A stretch of DNA of 64,000 nucleotides from Candidatus Gastranaerophilales bacterium. GTDB lineage: Bacteria > Cyanobacteriota > Vampirovibrionia > Gastranaerophilales > Gastranaerophilaceae. This document shows positions 18,321 through 26,722 of this stretch, in pieces (positions within the stretch are counted from its first letter, which is position 1; each line of letters opens with the position of its first letter). Location: the NCBI GenBank assembly GCA_944326485.1, contig CALVED010000005.1, positions 62,001 through 126,000 on the forward strand, in the 5' to 3' direction. Position numbers and translations under genes: made by a program. The notes beneath the pieces were generated by a model. That model did not search any database. It saw only the letters and a program-made list of their open reading frames with translations, and was not told where the DNA came from.

Positions 18321-19076
18321 ATGCTTAAAAATTTACTTGATAAATATATTATTGAATACGAAACAAAAGATTTTATAGCAAATGATCCTGTTCAATTTGT
18401 TCATATGTACAAAAATAAAAGAGATATTGAAATTGCAGGTTTTATTGCTTCTATGTTTTCTTACGGAAAAAGAGAAGTATTTATTGAAAAGTTACATTAT
18501 ATATTTAATTTAATGGGAAATAAACCTTTTGAATTTGTTAAATCTTTTGACTGTAAAGATAATTGTATAAACAATTGTGATTATAGATTTTCTAAAGATT
18601 GTGATTTGGTACAGATTTTAAAAATTCTGCATATTTTATATACTGAAGGTGAAACATTAGAAAGTTTATTTGAATACAGTTATAAACAAAAACAAGATGT
18701 CTGGAATATGTTTCAAGGTGTTGTTGATTATTTTTATGCAAGAGTTGACAATCAAATAACAAAAGGTTTTTATCACTTACTGCCAAACCCTGAAAAGAAA
18801 AGTGCATTAAAAAGACTAAATATGCTCTTAAGATGGTTTGTTAGAAAAAGCGAAGTTGATATAGGAATTTGGAATTTTATTGATAAATCCGAACTTTTAA
18901 TCCCATTAGATACTCATGTTGCCAAGATAAGCAGAAATTTGGGGCTATTAAATCGTAAAGATAACGGATATGATAGCGTTATTGAACTTACAAATGTTCT
19001 TAAAACGTTTGATGCTAAAGATCCTATAAAGTATGATTTTGCTTTATTTGGATATGGGGTTAATAATAAAATATAA
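18321..19076 (+). CDS. TIGR02757/DUF2400 family protein
   Basis: This is a conserved family of unknown biochemical role, 251 residues here, matching the usual 240-260. Recognised by the combination of AGFIASMFSYGKREVFIEKL near residue 40, RLNMLLRWFVRK with VDIGIWNFID, LIPLDTHVAKISRNLGLL, and the C-terminal DPIKYDFALFGYGV. The second half resembles helix-hairpin-helix DNA glycosylase-like folds in its LDTHV/DPxxYDFALF layout, but no catalytic claim is made. The ATG immediately follows the tadA stop, so translation is probably coupled. It ends one base before the stop of the convergent coiled-coil gene. Confidence 0.88.
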   Translation: MLKNLLDKYIIEYETKDFIANDPVQFVHMYKNKRDIEIAGFIASMFSYGKREVFIEKLHYIFNLMGNKPFEFVKSFDCKDNCINNCDYRFSKDCDLVQILKILHILYTEGETLESLFEYSYKQKQDVWNMFQGVVDYFYARVDNQITKGFYHLLPNPEKKSALKRLNMLLRWFVRKSEVDIGIWNFIDKSELLIPLDTHVAKISRNLGLLNRKDNGYDSVIELTNVLKTFDAKDPIKYDFALFGYGVNNKI

Positions 19077-19778
19077 TTATTTTTTATCTGTTAAAAGAAA
19101 TAAACTTACAAGGTCATTAATTTGTGTAATGTTTCTTTGATATTCTTGAACAGATTGTTCTAATTGTAGAATGTTAGTTTTATATTCTTGAATTTTAAGC
19201 ATGCATTCTCTTGTTGAGCTGTTTAATTCTTCTTGAACTTCTTGTGCTTCTTTTAAAACACTGTTCATAGGAATGCCCATAGCTTCAAGTGTTTGTCTAA
19301 TAATTTGAGCACCTGTTTGTTTTGTAACACCAACAGGAAGAGTTGCTATAAGATTTTTTAATACAGCAACATTAGATGGAATATTTATAGATGTAGATGC
19401 AATATTAATCTTTCTTACCGGTTCTTTTCTTTGAATTGGTTCTTTAAAGTTAAATGATGGAGTTTCTGTATGAATTTGTTTTTCTTGCATAACAGGTGTT
19501 TGATTTATTTGAATTTCATCTTTTGTGTTATTTGGTGTATTTATAGGCATTGAAGGAGTTTCTTCTTCGATAATTTCATCATTATCAACTTCTTGCATTA
19601 TTTCATTATTTTGTGAATAATCTACCTCTTCAACATCTTCAATATTTGTTAACGGTAAAGAGTTTGAAATGATATTATTGTTATTTTCTTCTAATGGAGT
19701 TATATCCGCTTCAGCTTGTCTTTTTAGTGCTTCAACTATTTTTTTCCCTACACCTTCAGGAAGTTGATTTCTTGTCAT
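19077..19778 (-). CDS. Unrecognised protein with C-terminal coiled coil
   Basis: I do not recognise this 233-residue protein. It starts with a short basic amphipathic segment (LPEGVGKKIVEALKRQAEAD), continues through an acidic, Asn/Glu/Thr/Pro-rich linker of about 85 residues that looks disordered, and ends in a conserved-looking helical part (about 130-233). That part contains VAVLKNLIATLPVGVTKQTG, then QIIRQTLEAMGI and a coiled coil. There is no signal peptide or membrane segment. AGAGGA precedes the ATG by 7 bases, and the coding bias matches the neighbours, so it is a real gene. The layout (disordered linker plus coiled coil) is like cytoplasmic scaffold or cell-division accessory proteins, but this is only analogy. 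Confidence 0.8.
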   Translation of the reverse strand: MTRNQLPEGVGKKIVEALKRQAEADITPLEENNNNIISNSLPLTNIEDVEEVDYSQNNEIMQEVDNDEIIEEETPSMPINTPNNTKDEIQINQTPVMQEKQIHTETPSFNFKEPIQRKEPVRKINIASTSINIPSNVAVLKNLIATLPVGVTKQTGAQIIRQTLEAMGIPMNSVLKEAQEVQEELNSSTRECMLKIQEYKTNILQLEQSVQEYQRNITQINDLVSLFLLTDKK

Positions 19779-19852
19779 AATACATCCTCTTAACTTTTTA
19801 GTTGAATTATATATAAAAAATAAAATTTATTCAATAAAAGTAAAGTTGTATA

Positions 19853-20257
19853 TTAATATCTTTTTGCTAAGTTTTCACTGTCTGAAAAATATTTTATATC
19901 GGTTACTTTTATAATATGCCAACCGGCTTCTGTTTTTATTGGATCAGATATTACATTTCTATTCAATTTTAAAGCGGCATCTTCAAGTTCTTTAAAAATC
20001 ATACCTCGCATACTATAACCAATATCACCTTTTTTTTCTTTAGATTCACATAGTGAATATTCTTGTGCAGCTTTAGCAAATGTCTTATCCTTATTTACTA
20101 TTTCTTTTTTTATTTCTTCTGCTTTTTCTTTGGAATCAACTAATATATGACTTATTTTAAATTCTTTTTTATCCATTTCTGAGTGGAAATATGCAAAAGG
20201 AAAATAAATACAAAAAATAGCTAAAATCCAACAAAATATATTTAATAATAATTTCAT
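19853..20257 (-). CDS. Membrane-anchored parvulin-type prolyl isomerase
   Basis: This is a PpiC/rotamase-family protein that would act outside the cytoplasmic membrane on protein folding. The 134 residues comprise one N-terminal membrane anchor or signal (LLLNIFCWILAIFCIYFPFAYF) and a single parvulin domain. Motifs include FKISHILVDSKEKAEEI, FAKAAQEYSLCESKEKKGDIGY, and TEAGWHIIKVTD, which are the classic start, middle and end of parvulin domains. It lacks the N-terminal chaperone region of SurA/PrsA, so it is a minimal version. GAGG stands 7 bases before the ATG. It lies 70 bases downstream of the kinase gene on the same strand. Confidence 0.88.
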   Translation of the reverse strand: MKLLLNIFCWILAIFCIYFPFAYFHSEMDKKEFKISHILVDSKEKAEEIKKEIVNKDKTFAKAAQEYSLCESKEKKGDIGYSMRGMIFKELEDAALKLNRNVISDPIKTEAGWHIIKVTDIKYFSDSENLAKRY

Positions 20258-20327
20258 AATTAATCCTCAAAATAAATTACAATTAGTATTATACATTAAT
20301 TCCGGTATTTTTTGAATAAAATACAAT

Positions 20328-21242
20328 CTAATATTTTTCGCAAGCTAATAAAGCAGCACCAATCATGCCTGAATAATTTCCTGCTTTAGCTAACTTTATT
20401 TTAACAGGAGATACTACAATTTCAGAATTTATAGCGTTTTCTATTTCTTTGGTATCAATAAATTCCCCCATACCTCCTGAAATAATTATGCTTTCAGGAT
20501 CAAAAATATTAGTGATATTTATTAATCCTATAATTAAGTCTTGTTTCCATATATTAAACACTTTTAAGGAGAAGTTGTCATTTTGTTTAACTCCGTCAAC
20601 AATATCATATGTAGTGATATCATTTGGATTTTTTTCTTTAAAAATACTGGTTTTAAATATTTCATCATTCAAAGCGGTTTCATTGGCAGTTTTCTTAAGT
20701 CCAATACCTGAAGCATAAGCTTCAAAACAGTTTTTTCTGTGGCAAGTACAGATTCTATCTCTTCCATTAATTTTCATACTACCTACTTCACCGCCGCGGC
20801 CTGATTTCCCTCTTAATAATTTTCCTTCAACAATAAAACCGCCGCCGACACCTGTACCTAATGTAATTGTTATTGTATTATTTTCTCCTATTGCAGCACC
20901 TACTTTATATTCTGCCCAAGCTGCTGCATTAGCATCATTTTCTACATATACAGGTTTTTTACTTAACTTAGAAAAATCTAAACTGTTATAACCATCTGGC
21001 ATATTGGGAGTTGAAGACTCAACTTTTGTATTTGTTATATTTACAGCTCCTGCAGTTGCAAATGCTGTCATATCTATATTGTCTTCATTTTCTTTTATAA
21101 TTGTTTTAAATAATTTTTCTAATTCATTAATGTTTTTTGGTGTTGAAGTCTTTTTTATGTCACTTAAGAACTCACCTTTTTCATTTATTATTGAGTAAAC
21201 TAATTTAGTACCGCCTACATCTATTGCTAATATTCTTTTCAT
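20328..21242 (-). CDS. ROK-family sugar kinase, probably N-acetylmannosamine kinase
   Basis: This ATP-dependent sugar kinase has 304 residues. Phosphate loop IAIDVGGTKLVYSI begins the protein (here LAIDVGGTKLVYS); VENDANAAAWAEYKVGAA carries the catalytic Asp of ROK kinases; GTGVGGGFIVEGKLLRG and the zinc-binding CTCHRKNC motif follow. ROK kinases phosphorylate glucose, ManNAc, GlcNAc or fructose, and sequence alone does not decide. Because the gene directly follows nanE (2-base gap), ManNAc kinase (nanK) is the likely role; the same enzyme could also act as glucokinase in alpha-glucan use with the nearby malQ. It is the last gene of the malQ-to-kinase cluster. Confidence 0.9.
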   Translation of the reverse strand: MKRILAIDVGGTKLVYSIINEKGEFLSDIKKTSTPKNINELEKLFKTIIKENEDNIDMTAFATAGAVNITNTKVESSTPNMPDGYNSLDFSKLSKKPVYVENDANAAAWAEYKVGAAIGENNTITITLGTGVGGGFIVEGKLLRGKSGRGGEVGSMKINGRDRICTCHRKNCFEAYASGIGLKKTANETALNDEIFKTSIFKEKNPNDITTYDIVDGVKQNDNFSLKVFNIWKQDLIIGLINITNIFDPESIIISGGMGEFIDTKEIENAINSEIVVSPVKIKLAKAGNYSGMIGAALLACEKY

Positions 21243-21244
21243 AA

Positions 21245-21925
21245 TTAATCTCTTTCACAAAATCTTCTTGTAATTAATTGAGGTCTTGTAATAGCTGAAC
21301 CTATTACAACACTGTGAGCACCAAGTTCAAATGCTTTATTTACTTCAAACGGTTCCCATATTCTACCTTCTAATATAATAGGACAATCAAGATTTTCAAC
21401 CAGTTTTTCAAGAAGTTCAAAATCAGGTGTTGTCATTTTTCTATCAGAATATGATGTATAACCTGAAAGTGTTGTTGAAATTATATCAAAACCTAACTCT
21501 CTTGCTTTTACACCTTCTTCAAATGTTGATATATCTGCCATAGAAATTTTATTATTTGATTTTATATATTCTAAAATTTCTTTTAGACTTTCTTTGGGTC
21601 TTTTTCTTAGAGTAGCATCTGTTGCTATAATATCGGCATCAGCTTCAATTAATTCTTTAACTTCTTTTAGGGTAGGAGTTATATATACAACATCCATCCA
21701 ATTATCAGGTAGTTTATCTGGTTTTGTTATACCAATAACTGGTACATTAAATAACCTTTTTGCATTTTTTATATCTCTTGTACCTGCAAGTCTTAATGCT
21801 TTAGCTCCTCCATTTATAACAGATTGCATCATTGCTATTATACATTCTTCTTTATATAAAGGTTCTTTTGGCATTGCTTGGACTGAAACTATTACTTTGT
21901 TTTTAATTGATTCTATTATTTTCAT
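21245..21925 (-). CDS. nanE: N-acetylmannosamine-6-phosphate 2-epimerase
   Basis: NanE converts ManNAc-6-phosphate to GlcNAc-6-phosphate in sialic acid and ManNAc catabolism. It is a TIM barrel of 226 residues, standard length. Family signatures are VIVSVQAMPKEPLY at the start, GGAKALRLAG, IGITKPD, YITPTLKEV, ADIIATDATLRKRP, and GAHSVVIGSAITRPQLIT at the phosphate-binding end. The neighbouring ROK kinase would make its substrate. No sialate lyase (nanA), deacetylase (nagA) or sialic acid transporter is in the window. The start region has AAAAGG 12 bases upstream and a TATAAT 6 bases upstream; the tight spacing to punA (7 bases) argues for operon transcription. Confidence 0.95.
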   Translation of the reverse strand: MKIIESIKNKVIVSVQAMPKEPLYKEECIIAMMQSVINGGAKALRLAGTRDIKNAKRLFNVPVIGITKPDKLPDNWMDVVYITPTLKEVKELIEADADIIATDATLRKRPKESLKEILEYIKSNNKISMADISTFEEGVKARELGFDIISTTLSGYTSYSDRKMTTPDFELLEKLVENLDCPIILEGRIWEPFEVNKAFELGAHSVVIGSAITRPQLITRRFCERD

Positions 21926-21932
21926 TAAATAA

Positions 21933-22733
21933 TTATAACCTTTTTATAAACTCGGATAATAATAATTTGAAGTTTTCTTTTACTTTATTTGCTGTTTCAA
22001 TTACTTCTTCATGATTTAATGGATTATTTGAAACACCAGCAGCATAATTAGTAAGACAGCTTATGCCAAGAACATTTAAACCGCAATAATTAGCAATTAT
22101 AGCTTCAGGTACTGTAGACATACCAACGGCACTTGCACCTAATAATCTAAACATTCTTATTTCAGCAGGAGTTTCATAGCTTGGTCCTGTTGTTGCTGCA
22201 TATACTCCTTTTTGATACTTTATTTTTAATCTTTCAGCTGTTTCTTGTGCTAGATTAATTAATTTTTTAGAATATACTTCACTCATATCTGGGAAACGAA
22301 CTCCTAAAGTATCATCATTTTTTCCTATTAAAGGATTTGTTCCCATAAAATTTATGTGATCTGTTATAAGCATTAAATCACCAGGGGTGAAATTCTCATT
22401 TACAGCACCTGCAGCATTAGTAATTATCAAGGTTTTTATTCCAAGCTTTTTTAATATTTTAATAGGATATGTAACTGTTTGCATTGAATAACCTTCATAA
22501 AAATGGTATCTTCCTTGCATCATTACTGTATTTTTACCGTTGACTTTTGCGAAAATAAGTTGCCCTTTATGTCCCTGAACTTCAGAATTTTCAAAACCCG
22601 GAATATCTGTATAAGGTATTTTTATAGATTCAAAATTATCTGCAAAATCACCAAGTCCTGAGCCTAAAATTATTCCTATTTCAGGTTTAAATTTTTTTAT
22701 CTTTTCTTGAATATAGCTTACCGTTAAGTTCAT
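21933..22733 (-). CDS. punA: Purine nucleoside phosphorylase (trimeric PNP-I type)
   Basis: This enzyme phosphorolyses inosine and guanosine to base and ribose-1-phosphate in purine salvage. The 266 residues match the PunA/PNP-I family: IGIILGSGLGDFAD at the phosphate site, GHKGQLIFAKVNGK, MQGRYHFYEGY, TLIITNAAGAVN, MLITDHINFMGTNPLIG, the base-binding GVYAATTGPSYETPAEIR, and MSTVPEAIIA. It sits between uppP (3 bases) and nanE (7 bases) in a leftward cluster of otherwise unrelated functions, so cotranscription is likely but a shared pathway is not. Confidence 0.96.
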   Translation of the reverse strand: MNLTVSYIQEKIKKFKPEIGIILGSGLGDFADNFESIKIPYTDIPGFENSEVQGHKGQLIFAKVNGKNTVMMQGRYHFYEGYSMQTVTYPIKILKKLGIKTLIITNAAGAVNENFTPGDLMLITDHINFMGTNPLIGKNDDTLGVRFPDMSEVYSKKLINLAQETAERLKIKYQKGVYAATTGPSYETPAEIRMFRLLGASAVGMSTVPEAIIANYCGLNVLGISCLTNYAAGVSNNPLNHEEVIETANKVKENFKLLLSEFIKRL

Positions 22734-22735
22734 AA

Positions 22736-23590
22736 TTAAACCCCATTTGCATAAATATTAAAAAACACAAAAGTAAATATACCTATTATTATGCAGTAAT
22801 ATCCAAAAAATGCAAGAGAATATTTACTTACAAATTTTAAAAAATATTTAATACAAAGATAACCAGATATAGCAGAAACAATTGTTCCAAGTATTATAGC
22901 ACTCCAATTATATTGTAAGAATTCAGATATATCTATTTTAATTAAAGGATAAACCATAGAAGCACCTAATATAATTGGAATACTTAATAAAAAAGAATAT
23001 CTTGCAGCTGTATATCGGTTTTGTTTATTTAAAAGACCTGCTGCAATAGTAAGTCCTGAACGTGAAAATCCAGGAAGTGCTGCTAAACCTTGAGCTATTG
23101 CCATTATAATTGATGTTTTTATATCTATTGATTCTTTTTTTTCTTCTATTTTTTTCGAATATAACTCGCTTGATATAAGTAATAAACCAGTAAATATTAA
23201 TAAGACACCGACTATCATAGGGGCAAAAACTAAATCTTCCGCTATTGTATGAAGTGGAAATGCTATTATTACTGTTATAATTGTTCCAATAAGAATGTAT
23301 ATTGCTAATTTTGCATTTTCTGATGAATAATCTTTTGTTTTAATAGCATTTATAAATGCTATTATTATTTCTTTTATATCTTTTCTGAAATATATTAAAA
23401 CAGCAACTAAAGTACCTAAATGAAGCATAATATCAAGAAAAATTTCTTGTGATGATTCTTGATGCAGCGGAAGGTTCTTTATTACTTTATATATATTTGA
23501 AGATATTACTAAATGTGCTGAACTTGAAATTGGTAAGAATTCGCTCAATCCTTGTACTATCCCCATAATTATTGCTTGAAATATATGCAT
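22736..23590 (-). CDS. uppP: Undecaprenyl-diphosphatase (BacA/UppP)
   Basis: This membrane enzyme recycles the lipid carrier of peptidoglycan synthesis by removing a phosphate from undecaprenyl diphosphate; extra copies give bacitracin resistance. The 284 residues form about eight membrane segments. The two diagnostic motifs are present: GIVQGLSEFLPISSSAHL near the N-terminus and the ALPGFSRSGLTIAAGL segment with the catalytic Arg-Ser. Spacing is tight on both sides (queD 3 bases upstream, punA 2 downstream), so expression depends on the cluster's promoter. Confidence 0.97.
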   Translation of the reverse strand: MHIFQAIIMGIVQGLSEFLPISSSAHLVISSNIYKVIKNLPLHQESSQEIFLDIMLHLGTLVAVLIYFRKDIKEIIIAFINAIKTKDYSSENAKLAIYILIGTIITVIIAFPLHTIAEDLVFAPMIVGVLLIFTGLLLISSELYSKKIEEKKESIDIKTSIIMAIAQGLAALPGFSRSGLTIAAGLLNKQNRYTAARYSFLLSIPIILGASMVYPLIKIDISEFLQYNWSAIILGTIVSAISGYLCIKYFLKFVSKYSLAFFGYYCIIIGIFTFVFFNIYANGV

Positions 23591-23593
23591 TAA

Positions 23594-23953
23594 TTACTCC
23601 TCAAAAAAACTTGCACAAGCTTTTTCTGTTTCCCAAACAGATACTTTTGATATCGCAGGAATTTTTTCTTTTAATTTCTTATATATAAATTTTGAAATAA
23701 TTTCACTGCTTGGACTTGTATTTAAAAATTCTCCCAATGTATTAATATCTTTATGGTCGAGCATTTTTAAAACTTCATTAAGTTCTTTTTTTAGTACTTT
23801 AAAATCTATTAAAAGATTAGATTTATCAAGAACTGTGCCTTTAACATATACTTCAACTTTCCAGTTATGTCCGTGTTGATTTTCGCATTCACCATTGTAA
23901 TTTAATAAATGATGTGCAGCAGAAAATGAACTTTCAACTTTTAATTCATACAT
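23594..23953 (-). CDS. queD: 6-carboxytetrahydropterin synthase (QueD)
   Basis: QueD makes 6-carboxy-5,6,7,8-tetrahydropterin, an early step in queuosine and deazapurine synthesis. The 119 residues have the small T-fold. Zinc-binding histidines are in FSAAHHLLN and QHGHNW; the catalytic Cys is in GECENQHGH; DHKDIN and the C-terminal VSVWETEKACASF complete the active site. Neither queC, queE nor queF is in the window, and no preQ1 riboswitch was seen upstream: the preceding gene malQ ends only 12 bases before. Confidence 0.95.
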   Translation of the reverse strand: MYELKVESSFSAAHHLLNYNGECENQHGHNWKVEVYVKGTVLDKSNLLIDFKVLKKELNEVLKMLDHKDINTLGEFLNTSPSSEIISKFIYKKLKEKIPAISKVSVWETEKACASFFEE

Positions 23954-23965
23954 TTTTTCTTATCC

Positions 23966-25882
23966 TTAAATTATACTTTCAAGTTTTTGAATAATTTCTT
24001 GGTTTTGTAATGCAAATTCATGACCTCTTGCTTCAATAGCAAGTTTTAATATTAATGGAAGATTTAAAGCCTTACCATTTGCTAAATTATTACAATAAAC
24101 TTCTTCATAATTATTTGGAATTCTTAATGACCAATTTTGATCGCCTGAAGTTCCCGGACGATTATATACATCATATAAGCCTAAAAAGTCGGTAAAGAAA
24201 ATTTGAATATTTTCTGCTTTGCAGGCAAATAATTCAACTAATTTTGTCTGAGTTAAAAATGCTGCATCTTTTGAAATTCGTACAGCAATTTCTTCTCTTT
24301 GTTCCATAGAAGCATCAGGCCATAAATCTTCAGCGAGATTTTTACCGTTTAAATAACCGGCTTCGGTATTTACTGTTGCATCTGCCCACATGGCAATAGG
24401 CTCATTGTCATGTGTACCAACCATTGCCCAGCTTCTTGGAGTTATATTCTTGCATCTATAAGGATGTTCCGGTTTTTCGGGTACCACAAACTGGATTAAT
24501 TTCATTCCTTGTAAATCGTATTCTTTCATAACACTTACAACAGGATGAGTTAATGTACCTAAGTCTTCACAAACTATAGAATCTTTATCTAGTCCTACTT
24601 CTTGAGCTGCGCCTATAACTATTTTTTCAACTAAAGCACCATACCTTCTTATTTGTTCTTCTGTGAGTTTTAAAATTCTTTCTTCTTTATCTGCTTCAAC
24701 TTCATAATTTAAATCATCCATTGTTGCAATAGCATATCTAGATAAAATAGGATGTTCCGGAGATGAGTATAATCTTCCTGCACCTTCTTCTATTTTTGGT
24801 TTTTTACCTGATACATAAACCCAAGGGTCAATTAAACCTACCATATGGTCAATTCTTACACCGCCAGGATTTTCTTTAAACATTTTTTTGTATAGTCTCT
24901 TCATCAGAATACCACCTTCTGCTAAAGACCCATCTTTATTAAATAATTTTTCAGGATCCATAACAGGAAAACCCCACATTTGTCCGTCTTCTGAGAAATA
25001 ATCAGGAGGACAGCCCAAACACCATCCTTTTAAGAAATATGCTTGATATGCCCAATTGTCTCTGTCTGAAAATGCTACTTGTCTATCTGCTATCATTTTC
25101 ATTCCTTTTGATTGAGCATATTCTCTCGATTTTGTATTTTGAACTGATATTACAAACTGACAGAATGAGTAATATTCAATTACATCTTTATATTTTTCTT
25201 TTATTTCATTTATTCTCGCTTCATATTGTATTTTTTGTTCTTCTGTTTCTGGGTTGAATAAACATTTATCTATTTCAGAGTTCCACATTGGCCAGTAGTC
25301 GTTATTATGTTCTACTGTTAATGCCTCATATAAAGAATCTTTTTCCAGCCAGTACTTATTTTCATTCTTATATTCTTCAAACTGATTTTTTAATTCAGGA
25401 CAATCTATTTTTTTGAAATTTTCAAAAGCTTCTTTTAATGCTTCTTCTTGCGCATTAAATATATAAGAATATGCTGTTTTATTAGTATCTTTATTTGGAT
25501 TATTTTCTGTTATTTTGTTATATGTTTCTTCTGAAAGTATGTTAAACCATTCAGCAGTTGTTAATTGTTCAAGGTCAATAAATAAGGGATTGTTTGAAAA
25601 AATAGTACCAGTATATGGGGAGGCATCAATTGATTTTGTTTTACCTGCAGGTCCAAGTTGGATATCTGTAAATACTCCGGATAAAAAATCAATTAATTTT
25701 TTTGCAGCATTGGAGTTTACGCTTCCAAAACCTGTATTTTTACCGTATTCGGCAGGAAAACTGTTTGCATGGGCAATAAATGCCATATGTTTTTTATTTA
25801 AAACTTTTAAAGCATCTTTTATTATATTCTTTGCTTCTTGGCTTGAAAATGGTGATTTTTTTTGTTCATCGCAATAAGTCAT
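23966..25882 (-). CDS. malQ: 4-alpha-glucanotransferase (amylomaltase, GH77)
   Basis: This enzyme transfers alpha-1,4-glucan segments between maltodextrins, releasing glucose, in glycogen or starch breakdown. The protein has 638 residues, longer than the roughly 500-residue bacterial form, with extra helical insertions around 150-230. Catalytic elements are visible: nucleophile Asp in GGVRIDHMVGLIDPW, acid/base Glu in IVCEDLGTLTHPV, and the transition-state Asp in VGTHDNEPIAMW. It is the first gene of a leftward cluster ending with a sugar kinase that could phosphorylate the released glucose. GAGG lies 11 bases upstream of the ATG. With glgC it points to an alpha-glucan storage cycle. Confidence 0.93.
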   Translation of the reverse strand: MTYCDEQKKSPFSSQEAKNIIKDALKVLNKKHMAFIAHANSFPAEYGKNTGFGSVNSNAAKKLIDFLSGVFTDIQLGPAGKTKSIDASPYTGTIFSNNPLFIDLEQLTTAEWFNILSEETYNKITENNPNKDTNKTAYSYIFNAQEEALKEAFENFKKIDCPELKNQFEEYKNENKYWLEKDSLYEALTVEHNNDYWPMWNSEIDKCLFNPETEEQKIQYEARINEIKEKYKDVIEYYSFCQFVISVQNTKSREYAQSKGMKMIADRQVAFSDRDNWAYQAYFLKGWCLGCPPDYFSEDGQMWGFPVMDPEKLFNKDGSLAEGGILMKRLYKKMFKENPGGVRIDHMVGLIDPWVYVSGKKPKIEEGAGRLYSSPEHPILSRYAIATMDDLNYEVEADKEERILKLTEEQIRRYGALVEKIVIGAAQEVGLDKDSIVCEDLGTLTHPVVSVMKEYDLQGMKLIQFVVPEKPEHPYRCKNITPRSWAMVGTHDNEPIAMWADATVNTEAGYLNGKNLAEDLWPDASMEQREEIAVRISKDAAFLTQTKLVELFACKAENIQIFFTDFLGLYDVYNRPGTSGDQNWSLRIPNNYEEVYCNNLANGKALNLPLILKLAIEARGHEFALQNQEIIQKLESII

Positions 25883-26040
25883 AATTTAACATATCCTCAA
25901 ATACTAACTACCAATTTATTTTATATTCTTCAAGGATATTTTACAAGTAAATATAGATAAAAATTAAATCTGTTACCTTATTTCTTTAGTGTTATTCTTG
26001 TTGATTAAGTTTTTACTCTCAACAATTCTATTAATAAGTC

Positions 26041-26219
26041 AATTTAATCTAGTGTCGCACTTTGTTAGCAAGGATGACTCAATACAAAGTACTCACCTTT
26101 TGATAGCTCTGCTCACCTTCGTTTCACTACTGGTACAAGCTTAGTCAAAAACAAAGTTTTTTGTTCGTTTTGTAAAAAATTACTCACACTTTTAGCTTAT
26201 CGTGAATTTTTGTCGGAAA
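26041..26219 (-). repeat. Interspersed repeat, copy 3 (long form)
   Basis: This is the minus-orientation long form of about 180 bases. Reading leftward it runs from CCGACAAAAATTCACGATAA through AAAACGAACAAAAAAC, AGTAGTGAAACGAAGGTGAG and CAAAAGGTGAGTACTTTG to TAACAAAGTGCGACACTAG and ATTAAATT. Hairpin A begins 15-20 bases after the stop of the 145-residue gene and would fold as a terminator for it. The gap 25883-26233 holds no gene; 25883-26040 is AT-rich with the malQ ribosome site and nothing else recognisable. Confidence 0.85.
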
Positions 26220-26233
26220 ATATTATAAGAATA

Positions 26234-26671
26234 TTATAAGGATGAATAATAATCATCGACAGATTTGGATAAATCAGTAACTATTTTGTATAATTCATTT
26301 TGATTATCATTATTTTTTAAATAATCAAGGACTTCTTTTTTGGGTCCTTTAAAAATATAATTTGAAGTTATTCTATCTGAATTCTGTCTGTGTACTCCAA
26401 CAGAAAGTCTTCTGTTTGTTTTAGGATCTATTGCATCATGTTCAATAGTAATTAAAGCTTCATTTTGTGTTTGAGGTATATCAAAAGCAACAAAAATTTT
26501 TCTAAATTTACCATTTTCAGGTACTTCTCTTTCTGCTCTTTGATATAATATATCTCTGCTTTTTTCTATAAGAAGATTTGTTTTTTCATCATCACTTAGC
26601 ATTGGAATTTTGTCCTTATCTATTCCTGAAAATGAAGAGTTATAATTATTATAGTTATTATTTATATTCAT
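26234..26671 (-). CDS. Unrecognised small protein next to RelA/SpoT-domain gene; candidate immunity factor
   Basis: I do not recognise this 145-residue protein. It starts with a short Asn/Tyr/Ser-rich segment (MNINNNYNNYNSSFSG), then has a compact alpha/beta part with FRKIFVAFDIPQ, EALITIEHDAIDPKTNRR and a helical acidic C-terminus (LYKIVTDLSKSVDDYYSSL). There is no signal peptide or membrane segment. AAGGAT precedes the ATG by 6 bases. It lies 51 bases downstream of the 727-residue RelA/SpoT-like gene on the same strand, the position where polymorphic toxins carry immunity genes. That role is inferred from position only; the Asn-rich start shared with its neighbour could equally mean both are exported together. 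Confidence 0.75.
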   Translation of the reverse strand: MNINNNYNNYNSSFSGIDKDKIPMLSDDEKTNLLIEKSRDILYQRAEREVPENGKFRKIFVAFDIPQTQNEALITIEHDAIDPKTNRRLSVGVHRQNSDRITSNYIFKGPKKEVLDYLKNNDNQNELYKIVTDLSKSVDDYYSSL

Positions 26672-26722
26672 GTTGTATCCTTATATTATAGCATTATTAA
26701 AAACAAGATAAGAAAAATTTTG

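Noticed and set aside
25883-26040. Possible riboswitch or small RNA upstream of malQ
   Set aside because: No stable conserved fold or known riboswitch core could be recognised in this AT-rich stretch.
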